DNA from: Stagnihabitans sp038231395
GTDB lineage: Bacteria > Pseudomonadota > Alphaproteobacteria > Rhodobacterales > Rhodobacteraceae
Length of the DNA: 64,000 nt
NCBI GenBank assembly: GCA_038231395.1
Contig: JBBRLL010000010.1
Location: 1 to 64,000, forward strand
Reading direction: 5' to 3'
Shown here: piece by piece, positions 55,024 to 63,409 of the stretch
How positions within the stretch are numbered: the first letter of the stretch is position 1
Layout: every line of letters starts with the position of its first letter
Made by a program: the position numbers and the translations under genes
The notes under the pieces: generated by a model
The model's database searches: none
The model's input: the letters and a program-made list of their open reading frames with translations, nothing else
What the model was told of the DNA's origin: nothing

Positions 55024-55053
55024 ACGTGGCTTAAGACGTGTCTCAAGACGTGG
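55024..55053. promoter_or_regulatory. 12-bp direct repeats in the divergent caspase/YceI-OmpA promoter region
   Basis: ACGTGGCTTAAG (55024-55035), ACGTGTCTCAAG (55036-55047) and ACGTGG (55048-55053) are head-to-tail repeats in the 216-bp gap between the two divergent genes. The spacing of about one helical turn suggests a protein-binding site; no regulator is identified. Confidence 0.5.
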
Positions 55054-55165
55054 CGCGCGGTCGTGAAGAAGCGATCATAATCGTCTGAGAGAGTTGCAAT
55101 CTTGGCATGAAGGCGCATATTTGCCACGTCTGGACCCCGACCTTCCGGCCCAAACAAGTGAGGCG

Positions 55166-56254
55166 ATGATGCACGTCCTTCGGACTTTCGCTGCCCTTCT
55201 GACGGGTTGCCTAATTGCCCTGAGCAGCCCCGCCTTGGCGCAATCAGAGGCTACGGCCAAATCTGGCACTTCCGTGAAAGTCGACGCCTTCAAAAGCGGC
55301 TGGATCATGTTGCCACAGGACTCCACGCTCGGATTTGTCTCGGTCAAGAACGACTCAAAGGTCGAAATGAACAATTTCGCGACCTTTACCGGCACCATTT
55401 CGGAAACCGGTGATGTGCAGCTTCGGGTGGCGCTCGATTCCATCGACACCAAAATCGACCTGCGCAATGTGCGGATGCGCTTTTTGTTCTTTGAGACGTT
55501 CAAATTCCCCGAGGCTGTCGTCACCGCTCACATCGACCCGGCGTTGTTGAGCGACCTGATGGTTGCGCGCCACATGTCACTGAACCTGCCCTTCACCCTG
55601 ACCATGCACGGGGTCAGCAAGGACATGACAGCGGATATGAGTCTGACCCTGATCACCAACAACAAGGTCGTCGTGTCGGGCATCGGCGTAATCCCGGTTG
55701 CGGCGGATGATTTTGGCATGTTGCCCAACGTGACAAAGCTGGACGAGGCCGCCAAGGTCAAAGTGGTCCCGGTCGGATCGGTCACGTTCGAGGGGATCTT
55801 TGCCCGCAATGGCTCGCCCGCCGCCGATGGTGCTCTGGCGTCGGCCACCGGGGCCGCTGCCGCCAAAGAGGGTCAGGGTGATCTTGATTCCGCCATGTGC
55901 AAGGACCGTTTCGACACGTTGAGCCATGCCGGCAACATCAGTTTCAGCACGGGTTCAGCCAAGCTGGACGTTGCAGGATCTTCGGCCCTTGATACCTTGC
56001 TGCACGTCGCCAAGCGGTGTCTGGCCATGAAGATCCAGATCAGCGGCTATACCGATGACATTGGCCCCCCGGCGGACAATCTGGCGCTGTCAACACGTCG
56101 TGCCGCAGCCGTCATGGCCTATCTGTCCACCCGGGGCGTCGATGCAAAACGGCTGACCGCAACCGGTTACGGTGCTGATAATCCGCTGGTGCCCAATGAC
56201 ACGGAAGAAAACCGCAGCCGCAACCGGCGCATCGAATTCAAAGTTCTCGAATAA
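55166..56254 (+). CDS. YceI-like domain fused to OmpA-type peptidoglycan-binding domain
   Basis: About 362 residues. Signal peptide (MMHVLRTFAALLTGCLIALS, cleaved after ALA), a YceI/lipocalin-like domain (about 25-215: DSTLGFVSVKNDSKVEMNNFATFTG, LRNVRMRFLFFETFKFPEAVV, FTLTMHGVSKDMTADMSL), a short Ala/Gly linker, and an OmpA domain (about 240-362: ISFSTGSAKLDVAG, ISGYTDDIGPPADN, NRSRNRRIEF). YceI domains bind lipid-like ligands; the OmpA domain tethers it to the cell wall. Two adjacent ATGs (55166, 55169) follow GAGGCG. The second caspase gene starts 12 bp downstream. Confidence 0.88.
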   Translation: MMHVLRTFAALLTGCLIALSSPALAQSEATAKSGTSVKVDAFKSGWIMLPQDSTLGFVSVKNDSKVEMNNFATFTGTISETGDVQLRVALDSIDTKIDLRNVRMRFLFFETFKFPEAVVTAHIDPALLSDLMVARHMSLNLPFTLTMHGVSKDMTADMSLTLITNNKVVVSGIGVIPVAADDFGMLPNVTKLDEAAKVKVVPVGSVTFEGIFARNGSPAADGALASATGAAAAKEGQGDLDSAMCKDRFDTLSHAGNISFSTGSAKLDVAGSSALDTLLHVAKRCLAMKIQISGYTDDIGPPADNLALSTRRAAAVMAYLSTRGVDAKRLTATGYGADNPLVPNDTEENRSRNRRIEFKVLE

Positions 56255-56266
56255 CGACCAGAGGTT

Positions 56267-57784
56267 ATGATCTTGTCCCGATTCCTGCACCCGATGGCTT
56301 GCCTTGCCCTGCTTTTTGCCCTGTTGGCCCCGCTGCAGGCGCTGGCCTCCAAGGTGGCGCTTGTCATCGGGATGGGGGCCTATCAGCATGTCGTCCAGCT
56401 GAAAAACACCACCAACGACGCGCATAACGTGGGCGCCCGGCTGGCTGCGGTGGGATTCAAAGTCACCTATGCCATCGACACCTCGCAAAGCGAACTTTTA
56501 GACATGATGCAGACCTTTTCCTTTGAGGCAGAGACGGCTGACATCGCCCTGATCTACTATGCCGGTCACGGGGTGGAAGCGTCGGGTGAGAATTATCTGA
56601 TCCCGGTCGACGCTTTGGTGAAATCCAACAAGGACGTGCAAAGGGTCGGTGTCTCGCTCAACCAGATGCTGAAGACGGTGGAGTCGGCGCGCAAGATGCG
56701 GGTGGTGATCCTTGACGCCTGCCGCAACAACCCGTTCGGCGATCTGATCGACACCACTGCGAAAGCCGATCCGGCGAAGGCTGGCACCACGGACAGCCGG
56801 TCTACCGGGGCGGCAGGGCTTGCCCCGGTCAACCCCGACCTTGGCACGCTGGTGGCCTTTGCCGCCAAAGAGGGTCAGGTCGCATTGGACGGTGCGGGTG
56901 GCGACAGCCCCTATGCCACCGCGCTGATGGCCTCGCTGACCAAACCCGACCTTGAAATCTCGCTGATGTTCCGGCAGGTGCGCGACGAGGTGCTGAAGCA
57001 GACCGGCAACCTTCAGGAGCCCTATACCTACGGCTCCCTCTCCGGTACGCCCTACTACCTTGCGGGCACAGCCGATGGTGGCACCGATGTGGCGCAGGTT
57101 GATGACCCGCGCATCGCCTGGGCCGATGTGAAACCCGATCAGGAGCAGCAGTTGCGCGCATTGGCAGATCAGGGCGACACGCGCTCGATGATCGGCCTTG
57201 CCTATATCCGCCAGAACCCCAACGACAAACGCTATAACCCGGCGGAGGCGGTGCAGTATTTCACCAAGGCAGCAGACGCAGGGGCACCGGACGCGCAATT
57301 TGAACTCGCCAAAATTTATGAGCAGGGTCTGGGTGTCACAGCCGACCCCGCCAAAGCGCTGGCGCTTTATCAGGCCTCTGCCGCGCAGGGCTTCGCCGAT
57401 GCGATCAACGATCTTGGCTTTTTGTATTTTCAGGGCGGACTTGGTCTGAAACCCGATCAGGCCAAGGGGATCGACCTGTTCCATCAGGCCGCCGACCTGC
57501 GCCACCCGGAGGCGATGTTCAACTATGCCGGGATGATCGACAATGGCGCGATCGCGGGACAAGGCCCCGCCGATGCCGCCAAATACCTGTACCAGGCCCT
57601 GCGTTCGGGCTCCGGCGAGGTCATGAAGCAACTGACCTCCAACTCTGACAGCTTCACCGTCAAAACCCGGAGCGAATTGCAGAAGTTGTTGAAAGAGCAT
57701 CAGTTCTACAGCGGCAAGACCGACGGCAAATTCGGGGCACCGACCTATGCCGCGATCAAGGTCGCATTCGGGTTGAAAGGCTGA
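56267..57784 (+). CDS. Secreted caspase-like (C14) protein with Sel1 repeats and peptidoglycan-binding-like end
   Basis: 505 residues. Signal peptide (LACLALLFALLAPLQALA region), C14 domain with His101 in YYAGHGVE and Cys152 in ILDACRNNPFGDL, then three to four Sel1-type repeats (about 300-450: AVQYFTKAADAGAPDAQFELAKIYEQG, ALALYQASAAQGFADAINDLGFLY, GIDLFHQAADLRHPEAMFNYAGM) and a short C-terminal domain (about 455-505: LQKLLKEHQFYSGKTDGKFGAPTYAAIKVAFG) typical of PG_binding_1. It forms an operon with the YceI-OmpA gene. Confidence 0.9.
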   Translation: MILSRFLHPMACLALLFALLAPLQALASKVALVIGMGAYQHVVQLKNTTNDAHNVGARLAAVGFKVTYAIDTSQSELLDMMQTFSFEAETADIALIYYAGHGVEASGENYLIPVDALVKSNKDVQRVGVSLNQMLKTVESARKMRVVILDACRNNPFGDLIDTTAKADPAKAGTTDSRSTGAAGLAPVNPDLGTLVAFAAKEGQVALDGAGGDSPYATALMASLTKPDLEISLMFRQVRDEVLKQTGNLQEPYTYGSLSGTPYYLAGTADGGTDVAQVDDPRIAWADVKPDQEQQLRALADQGDTRSMIGLAYIRQNPNDKRYNPAEAVQYFTKAADAGAPDAQFELAKIYEQGLGVTADPAKALALYQASAAQGFADAINDLGFLYFQGGLGLKPDQAKGIDLFHQAADLRHPEAMFNYAGMIDNGAIAGQGPADAAKYLYQALRSGSGEVMKQLTSNSDSFTVKTRSELQKLLKEHQFYSGKTDGKFGAPTYAAIKVAFGLKG

Positions 57785-58138
57785 AGGCGCGGGATTACGG
57801 CAACTGAAATCACCACACCGGGCTTGTCAGCACCAAGCTGTTCAGCATCGGACTGCCCAGCACCGGACTGCCCAGCACCAAGCTACTCATTACCGGACTG
57901 CCCAGCACGGGAATGACTTGTACCGGGCAACAGGGAACCGGGCAACATTGCACCGGCCAATCCTGCCCGAAATCGCCGCTTGCGGATTGAGGGGCGACGC
58001 AGATTGGCACCCGTTCCCGACTGCCCGTGATTTCAGACCGCCTGATTTGCAAAACCGCTTGATTTCCGGTTGAATTCCGCCGCGCCCGGACGCAAGACTT
58101 GCGCCAGCCGACGCGTCTCATTCACCGAAAGATCAGCC
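57785..58138. other. Intergenic region with GC-rich tandem repeats
   Basis: 354 bp. 57820-57935 carries imperfect head-to-tail copies of a unit near CCGGACTGCCCAGCAC, with AAGCT variants, trailing off as ACCGGGCAAC copies to 57955. A - strand frame of 103 codons across it encodes only the repeat and is not a credible gene. The remainder (57960-58138) is the leader of the channel gene. Confidence 0.65.
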
Positions 58139-59242
58139 ATGCGAAGCTTTGTCCGATCAGCTTTGACAGCCTGTGTTCTTGCCTTGTGCGCCATCAGTTC
58201 CAGTGCCCAGACGACAGCCAAAACCGCACCCGCAGCAACCGTCACGCCGGCCCCCATCGTGCCTGCGCCGATCGTACCGCCAGCCACGGCACCTGCGACC
58301 GACGTTGCGGCGAGCGGTATCGTGGCAGACGCTGCGGCGGCGGTGACGAGCCATACCGATGTCTCGGTCGGGGTTTACGTCACACGGCTGTCCAACGTCT
58401 CGGCCCAGAACGGCACCTTTGACGTTGACATGTGGATGTGGTTTCGCTGGACCGGATCAGACATCCGACCCGACCAGACGTTTGAGCTGGTCAATGGCGT
58501 GATCAGCTCCAAATCCGATGCGCAGGTGCAGGATGATCAAGGGGTCAATTATTCGACGGTCCGGGTGCAGGCGACGATCTTCCACGATTTCGATGTGCGC
58601 CGCTTTCCCCTCGACAACCATATCATCACGCTGGAGGTCGAGGATTCAAACCTTAACGCGACGCAGCTGACCTACAAGGTGGATCAGGGCATCGCCCTTG
58701 ACCCCTCAGTCAGGGTTTCGGGCTGGAAAGTCGCCATGCAGCCAACCACCGTGGCCACCCATGTCTACAACACCAACTACGGTTTGCGCAGTGCGGGGGC
58801 GGACGCCAGCAAATACTCCCGCATGACCTTTGGCATCTCGCTGGACCGGATGAGCTTTGGACCGCTGTTCAAAAGCTTCTGGATCTCCGCTTTGGCGGTT
58901 TTGTTGGGCCTTTTGGCCTTCCTGATCAAATCCGATGACCTTGATGCCCGGTTTGGCATGGGGGTGGGGTCGATCTTTGCGGCCTCGGCCAACGCCTTCG
59001 TCATCACCGGCAACCTGCCGCCAACCACCGCCGTCACTTTGGCCGAACAGATCAACCTGATCGCCGTTGGCATCATTTTCATCGCGGTGTTCCTGTCGAT
59101 CTTCTCGCTGCGCCTGCGCTATCATGACCGTGAAGAAGCGAGCCTGAAGCTGGACATGTGGGCGATGTGGACGTTGGGCGGCATCTATCTGGTGCTGAAC
59201 CTGCTGGCATTGATGTTCGACTTCTCCGGCGGAAATGGCTGA
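58139..59242 (+). CDS. Predicted pentameric ligand-gated (Cys-loop-like) ion channel
   Basis: About 367 residues. Signal peptide (MRSFVRSALTACVLALCAIS), an Ala/Pro-rich linker, an extracellular beta-sandwich ligand-binding domain (about 70-235) with FDVDMWMWFRWTG and the family hallmark DFDVRRFPLDNHIITLEVED (the FPxD motif of the loop that is disulfide-closed in animals; the cysteines are absent, as in other bacterial members), then four membrane helices: about 243-264, 271-293 (pore-lining), 304-325, 340-360. Known prokaryotic relatives (GLIC, ELIC) are cation channels of the inner membrane gated by protons or amines; the ligand here cannot be predicted. The start at 58139 removes an unsupported upstream frame. 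Confidence 0.85.
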   Translation: MRSFVRSALTACVLALCAISSSAQTTAKTAPAATVTPAPIVPAPIVPPATAPATDVAASGIVADAAAAVTSHTDVSVGVYVTRLSNVSAQNGTFDVDMWMWFRWTGSDIRPDQTFELVNGVISSKSDAQVQDDQGVNYSTVRVQATIFHDFDVRRFPLDNHIITLEVEDSNLNATQLTYKVDQGIALDPSVRVSGWKVAMQPTTVATHVYNTNYGLRSAGADASKYSRMTFGISLDRMSFGPLFKSFWISALAVLLGLLAFLIKSDDLDARFGMGVGSIFAASANAFVITGNLPPTTAVTLAEQINLIAVGIIFIAVFLSIFSLRLRYHDREEASLKLDMWAMWTLGGIYLVLNLLALMFDFSGGNG

Positions 59243-59299
59243 TCGGGTGAACAGCGTCGACCCCTGCAGACACGGCCAAATACCATTCGGAGCGGGCAA

Positions 59300-60193
59300 A
59301 TGTTGATCGGAATAGATTGGGGCGGCACCAAGATTGAAGGGGTTGCGATGACGGCGGATGGCATGGAAATCCTCCGCCTGCGTGAGGAGACCCCGCGCCA
59401 CGACTATCCCGCCTGCCTTTTGGCCGTCAAAGCCATGATTGACCGGCTGGAGGCGGAAACCGGTCAGGAAGGCTCCATCGGCATCGGCATACCGGGATCA
59501 TTGGAGCCTGTCTCTCGTCTGGGAAAGGGGGCGAGCTCCACCTGGCTTCTGGGCCAGCCGGTTGAGGCGGACCTGCAACGCACCATTGGCCGTCCGATCC
59601 GGATGGAGAATGACGCGGATTGCTTTGCCGCCTCCGAGGCTGTCGATGGCGCTGGAGCGGGTTACAACGTGGTCTTTGCCGTCATCCTTGGGTCGGGAGC
59701 CGGGGCTGGCATTGCTGTCGGGGGCCGCGCCCATCACGGCCCCAACAATTCGGGTGGCGAATGGGGCCACAACCCGCTGCCCTTCCCCGACACCACCGAA
59801 ATTCCCGGCGCCGCGTGCTATTGTGGCAGGCATGGCTGCATGGAAACCTGGGTTTCCGGCCGCGCGTTCGAGGGCCAATTTACCCTGCACACCGGACGCG
59901 AGCTGAAAGCCTGGCAGATCATCGACCTCAAACGCGGTGGCGACCGACTGGCGGGCCTGTTGTGGGACCGCTATATCGACCGGGTTGCGCGGGGTCTGGC
60001 CACGGTGGTCAACACACTAGACCCGGACGTTTTTGTCATGGGCGGCGGCATGTCCAATATCGACGAACTTTACACCGATCTGCTGGAGGCGCTTGCCAAA
60101 CGCACCTTCTCTACCGTCTTTCACACCCCCATCCTCCGCAACATGCACGGCGACGCCAGTGGCGTGCGCGGCGCAGCCTGGCTTTGGAAATAA
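59300..60193 (+). CDS. ROK-family sugar kinase (fructokinase/NAG-kinase type)
   Basis: 297 residues. ATP-binding IDWGGTKIEGV, MENDADCFAASEA with the catalytic Asp, VILGSGAGAGI, and the zinc site GEWGHNPLPF...CYCGRHGCMETW characteristic of ROK kinases. Phosphorylates a hexose, probably fructose, mannose or N-acetylglucosamine. The next gene starts 1-2 nt after its stop, so the two are co-transcribed. Confidence 0.92.
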   Translation: MLIGIDWGGTKIEGVAMTADGMEILRLREETPRHDYPACLLAVKAMIDRLEAETGQEGSIGIGIPGSLEPVSRLGKGASSTWLLGQPVEADLQRTIGRPIRMENDADCFAASEAVDGAGAGYNVVFAVILGSGAGAGIAVGGRAHHGPNNSGGEWGHNPLPFPDTTEIPGAACYCGRHGCMETWVSGRAFEGQFTLHTGRELKAWQIIDLKRGGDRLAGLLWDRYIDRVARGLATVVNTLDPDVFVMGGGMSNIDELYTDLLEALAKRTFSTVFHTPILRNMHGDASGVRGAAWLWK

Positions 60194-60194
60194 C

Positions 60195-60968
60195 ATGAAC
60201 ACACGCCACATCTTAGCCCTTGACGTCATCAAGGAGGCCGGAGCGCTCGCTCAAGGCTATTTCCGCAACCTGTCGGCCCTGACGATCAAATCCAAGGGGT
60301 TGCAGGACATGGTGTCAGAGGCCGACCTGAACTGCGAGTTGCTGATCAAAAAGCGCATCTTCGACGCCTTTCCGCAGGATGCTTTCCTTGGCGAGGAAAC
60401 CGGGGTCACAGCCTTTGAACCCGGTCAGGGCATCTGGGTCGTTGACCCGATCGACGGCACGCAACCCTTCATCTCCGGCATGTCAAACTGGTGCATCTCG
60501 ATTGCCTATGTTCAAGACGGCGCTCTGCAATTCGGGATGGTCTATTGCCCGGAGCGGGATGAATTGTTCACTGGCGGCAAAGGCATTGACGCGACCCTGA
60601 ACGGCCAGCCGGTGATCCGCCACCCCGGTAAAACCCTGCGCGAGGGTATCACCGGCATGGGCTATTCCACCCGCCTCAAACCCGAAGTCTTCCTGCGCCC
60701 GTTTGAGGCGTTCCTGCGCGAGGGCGGCATGTTTTACCGTGACGGCTCGGGTGCGCTTGACCTGTGCTATGTGGCCTGCGGCCGCCTGATCGGTTATTTC
60801 GAACCCCATATCAACAGTTGGGACTGCCTCGGCGCCATCGCGGTGATTGAGGCGGCAGGCCTTCGCGTCAACGATTTCCTCGCCAACGACGGCCTGACCA
60901 AAGGCAACCCTATCGTGGCTGGCGTGCCAGAGGTTTACGAAGACCTGCTGCGGATTTCCAAACTGTAG
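60195..60968 (+). CDS. Inositol monophosphatase-family phosphatase
   Basis: 257 residues. Metal-binding motifs LGEETG and WVVDPIDGTQPFISGM (the Asp-Pro-Ile-Asp-Gly-Thr signature) and SWDCLGAIAVIEAAG near the C-terminus identify the IMPase family. The canonical N following DGT is replaced by Q. Hydrolyses a sugar or inositol phosphate, or 3'-phosphoadenosine phosphate (CysQ-like); pairing with the ROK kinase favours a sugar-related role. Confidence 0.9.
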   Translation: MNTRHILALDVIKEAGALAQGYFRNLSALTIKSKGLQDMVSEADLNCELLIKKRIFDAFPQDAFLGEETGVTAFEPGQGIWVVDPIDGTQPFISGMSNWCISIAYVQDGALQFGMVYCPERDELFTGGKGIDATLNGQPVIRHPGKTLREGITGMGYSTRLKPEVFLRPFEAFLREGGMFYRDGSGALDLCYVACGRLIGYFEPHINSWDCLGAIAVIEAAGLRVNDFLANDGLTKGNPIVAGVPEVYEDLLRISKL

Positions 60969-60990
60969 GCCAGGGACACCCGCCTCACCC

Positions 60991-62211
60991 TCAGAAAAAC
61001 GCCTGCAACCCGGTGATCGCCCGCCCCAATATCAAGGCATGCACATCATGCGTGCCTTCATAGGTGTTCACCGTCTCCAGATTGACCATGTGCCGCATGA
61101 TCTGGAAATCTTCCGATATCCCGTTGCCGCCGTGCATATCCCGGGCCATCCGGGCCGCATCCAAGGCCTTGCCACAATTGTTGCGCTTGATCAGCGATAC
61201 CATTTCGGGTGCCGCATTCGCTTCGTCCATCAACCGACCCACCCGCAGACAGGCCTGCAAACCAAGGGAAACTTCGGTCATCATATTGGCCAGCTTCAAC
61301 TGAAAGAGCTGAGTCTGCGCCAAGGGCTTGCCAAACTGCCGCCGGTCCAAGCCATATTGCCGTGCCGCAGCCAGACAAAACTCTGCCGCGCCCATCACCC
61401 CCCAGGCGATGCCAAACCGCGCCCGGTTCAGACAGCCGAACGGGCCTTTCAGGCCTTCGACGAACGGCAGCAAAGCGTCCTCGCCAACCTCCACATCCTT
61501 CATCACAATTTCGCCGGTGGTTGAGGCACGCAACGACAACTTGCCGCCGATTTTGGGAGTCGAAAGCCCGGTCATACCCTTTTCCAGCACAAAGCCACGG
61601 ATTTTGCCGCCATGCGCCTCGGACTTGGCCCAGACCACGAAGACATCGGCAATCGGTGCGTTGGAAATCCACATTTTAGCGCCGTTCAGCACATAGCCGG
61701 ACGCCGTCTTCCTGGCCGTGGTCTTCATGCCAGAGGGGTCAGACCCTGCATCCGGCTCGGTCAGACCAAAACAGCCGATCCACTCGCCCGACGACAGTTT
61801 GGGCAGGTATTTCAGCCGCTGCGCCTCGGTGCCATAGGCGTAGATCGGATACATCACCAACGACGATTGCACCGACATCATCGAACGGTAGCCCGAATCG
61901 ACCCGCTCCACCTCGCGGGCAATCAGACCATAGGCGACATAAGAGGCGCCCAAGCCGCCGTATTCCTCGGGGATCGTGACGCCCAACAGCCCCATCGCGC
62001 CCATTTCGCGAAAGATGGCGGGGTCGGTGGTTTCTTCACGATAGGCAGCAATCACCCGGGGTTGCAGCTTTTCCTGTGCATAGGTGCGGGCGGCGTCGGC
62101 CAGCATCCGCTCCTCCTCGGTCAACTGATCGGCCAGCCTGAAGGGATCGTGCCAATCGAACCGCCCGAGTTCAGGGGCGTCTTTGGCTTTCAGCTTTGGG
62201 CGGTCGGTCAT
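60991..62211 (-). CDS. gcdH: Glutaryl-CoA dehydrogenase
   Basis: 406 residues of the acyl-CoA dehydrogenase family. FDWHDPFRLADQLTEEERM N-terminus, FAD/substrate motifs CFGLTEPDAGSDPSGM and WISNAPIADVFVVWAK, and catalytic Glu in TVNTYEGTHDVHALILGRAITG (about residue 380), the arrangement of glutaryl-CoA dehydrogenases, which convert glutaryl-CoA to crotonyl-CoA in lysine/tryptophan breakdown. Divergent from a LysR regulator with a 90-bp gap. Confidence 0.93.
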   Translation of the reverse strand: MTDRPKLKAKDAPELGRFDWHDPFRLADQLTEEERMLADAARTYAQEKLQPRVIAAYREETTDPAIFREMGAMGLLGVTIPEEYGGLGASYVAYGLIAREVERVDSGYRSMMSVQSSLVMYPIYAYGTEAQRLKYLPKLSSGEWIGCFGLTEPDAGSDPSGMKTTARKTASGYVLNGAKMWISNAPIADVFVVWAKSEAHGGKIRGFVLEKGMTGLSTPKIGGKLSLRASTTGEIVMKDVEVGEDALLPFVEGLKGPFGCLNRARFGIAWGVMGAAEFCLAAARQYGLDRRQFGKPLAQTQLFQLKLANMMTEVSLGLQACLRVGRLMDEANAAPEMVSLIKRNNCGKALDAARMARDMHGGNGISEDFQIMRHMVNLETVNTYEGTHDVHALILGRAITGLQAFF

Positions 62212-62286
62212 GATAATCTCCTCGGATCACCCCTGACTTCTGCCACAAAACCCGCCACAATACCACCGATACGACCTCACCAATCC

Positions 62287-62301
62287 ATGAGGAAACCTCA
62301 T
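62287..62301. promoter_or_regulatory. Palindromic T-N11-A LysR-type box at the regulator start
   Basis: ATGAGGAAACCTCAT is a perfect 6-bp dyad with a 3-bp centre and fits the T-N11-A LysR consensus. It contains the ribosome-binding site of the LysR gene and ends directly before its ATG, so binding or RNA folding could block its translation or transcription. Confidence 0.55.
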
Positions 62302-63267
62302 ATGCTGACGCGCCGCTATCTGCCGTCGATCCCGTCGCTTCTGGCGCTGGAAGCAGTGGACCGGCTGGGCTCCGCCTCTGCCGCAGCGACCGAACTTAAC
62401 CTGACGCAGGGTGCCATCTCTCGCCAGTTGCAAACGCTGGAGGGGCAGTTGGGTGTCGCCCTGATCATTCGTGAAAAACACCGGCTGCGCCTGACCCCGG
62501 CCGCACAGGATTTTGTCGCCGAGGCGCGCCGGGCCCTGCACCGCCTCTCGCAAGCCTCCTTGGCGTTGCGCGCCAACCCGATGGGCGGATCGTTGAACCT
62601 CGACATCCTGCCCGCTTTCGGGATGCACTGGCTGGCGCCGCGTCTGGCCAGCTTTGCCAAACTGCATCCTGAGGTGACGGTGAACCTGTCGACGCGCCTC
62701 AAACCCTTTGACTTTACCGACAGCGCCTTTGACGCGGCGATTCACTACGGACGGCAGGATTGGCAGGGCGTCGATTATCTCAAGCTGATGGATGAGGATA
62801 TTCTGGCGGTCGCAAGCCCCGACCTCACCGGTCCGGGCGTTACCCCACCAGACTTCACCAGCAAAAGTGTACCGAGAAGCCAACTTGCGCAACCCAACCC
62901 GACATTGCGCCCGGATTTCCCGTGGCTCACAGAGGCCAAAGCCGTCCTGACCCTGCCGCTGTTGCAACTGGAAAGCCGGTCGGGCGATTGGGGCCGCTGG
63001 CTTGCGCATCATGGCCAGCCAAATCTGCGCCCGCCTGCGATGCTGTTTGACCAGTTCGCCACCATGCAGCAGGCGGCGGTCCTTGGCATGGGGGCCGCCC
63101 TTTTGCCACTGTACCTGATCGAACGCGACCTTGCCGAGCATCGGTTGCGCCCGCTGTTCGGTCCGCCCCTGCGCGCCTTGGGCTCTTACTATCTCGTCTG
63201 GCCAAATGACCGCCCGCCCCGCGCCCCCTTGACCAGTTTCCGAACTTGGCTGACCCAGACACTGTGA
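62302..63267 (+). CDS. LysR-family transcriptional regulator, divergent from gcdH
   Basis: About 321 residues. N-terminal winged helix (RYLPSIPSLLALEAVDRLGSASAAATELNLTQGAISRQ, split here around residues 4-40) of the GcvA-like LysR subgroup, then a substrate-binding domain (about 95-300). Probably controls glutaryl-CoA dehydrogenase in response to a pathway intermediate. The start at 62302 (MLTRRYLP) follows GAGGAAA; an ATG at 62287 would lie within the dyad. Confidence 0.9.
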   Translation: MLTRRYLPSIPSLLALEAVDRLGSASAAATELNLTQGAISRQLQTLEGQLGVALIIREKHRLRLTPAAQDFVAEARRALHRLSQASLALRANPMGGSLNLDILPAFGMHWLAPRLASFAKLHPEVTVNLSTRLKPFDFTDSAFDAAIHYGRQDWQGVDYLKLMDEDILAVASPDLTGPGVTPPDFTSKSVPRSQLAQPNPTLRPDFPWLTEAKAVLTLPLLQLESRSGDWGRWLAHHGQPNLRPPAMLFDQFATMQQAAVLGMGAALLPLYLIERDLAEHRLRPLFGPPLRALGSYYLVWPNDRPPRAPLTSFRTWLTQTL

Positions 63268-63409
63268 CCCTGTCTGATGGGAACGATATCTTCGCGTTTG
63301 CAGCAGGTTGCTCTGCAAGCGCTGTTAACCTGTGGGACCGGCGCTGGCTTCCGGCTCTTGCCTTTGATCAACTCCAGCGCCACTCTGCGGCAAACCACCG
63401 GAGAGCCCC

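Noticed and set aside
57810..58121. 103-codon - strand frame
   Set aside because: Its second half only translates the tandem repeat; no ribosome-binding site and no protein-like pattern.
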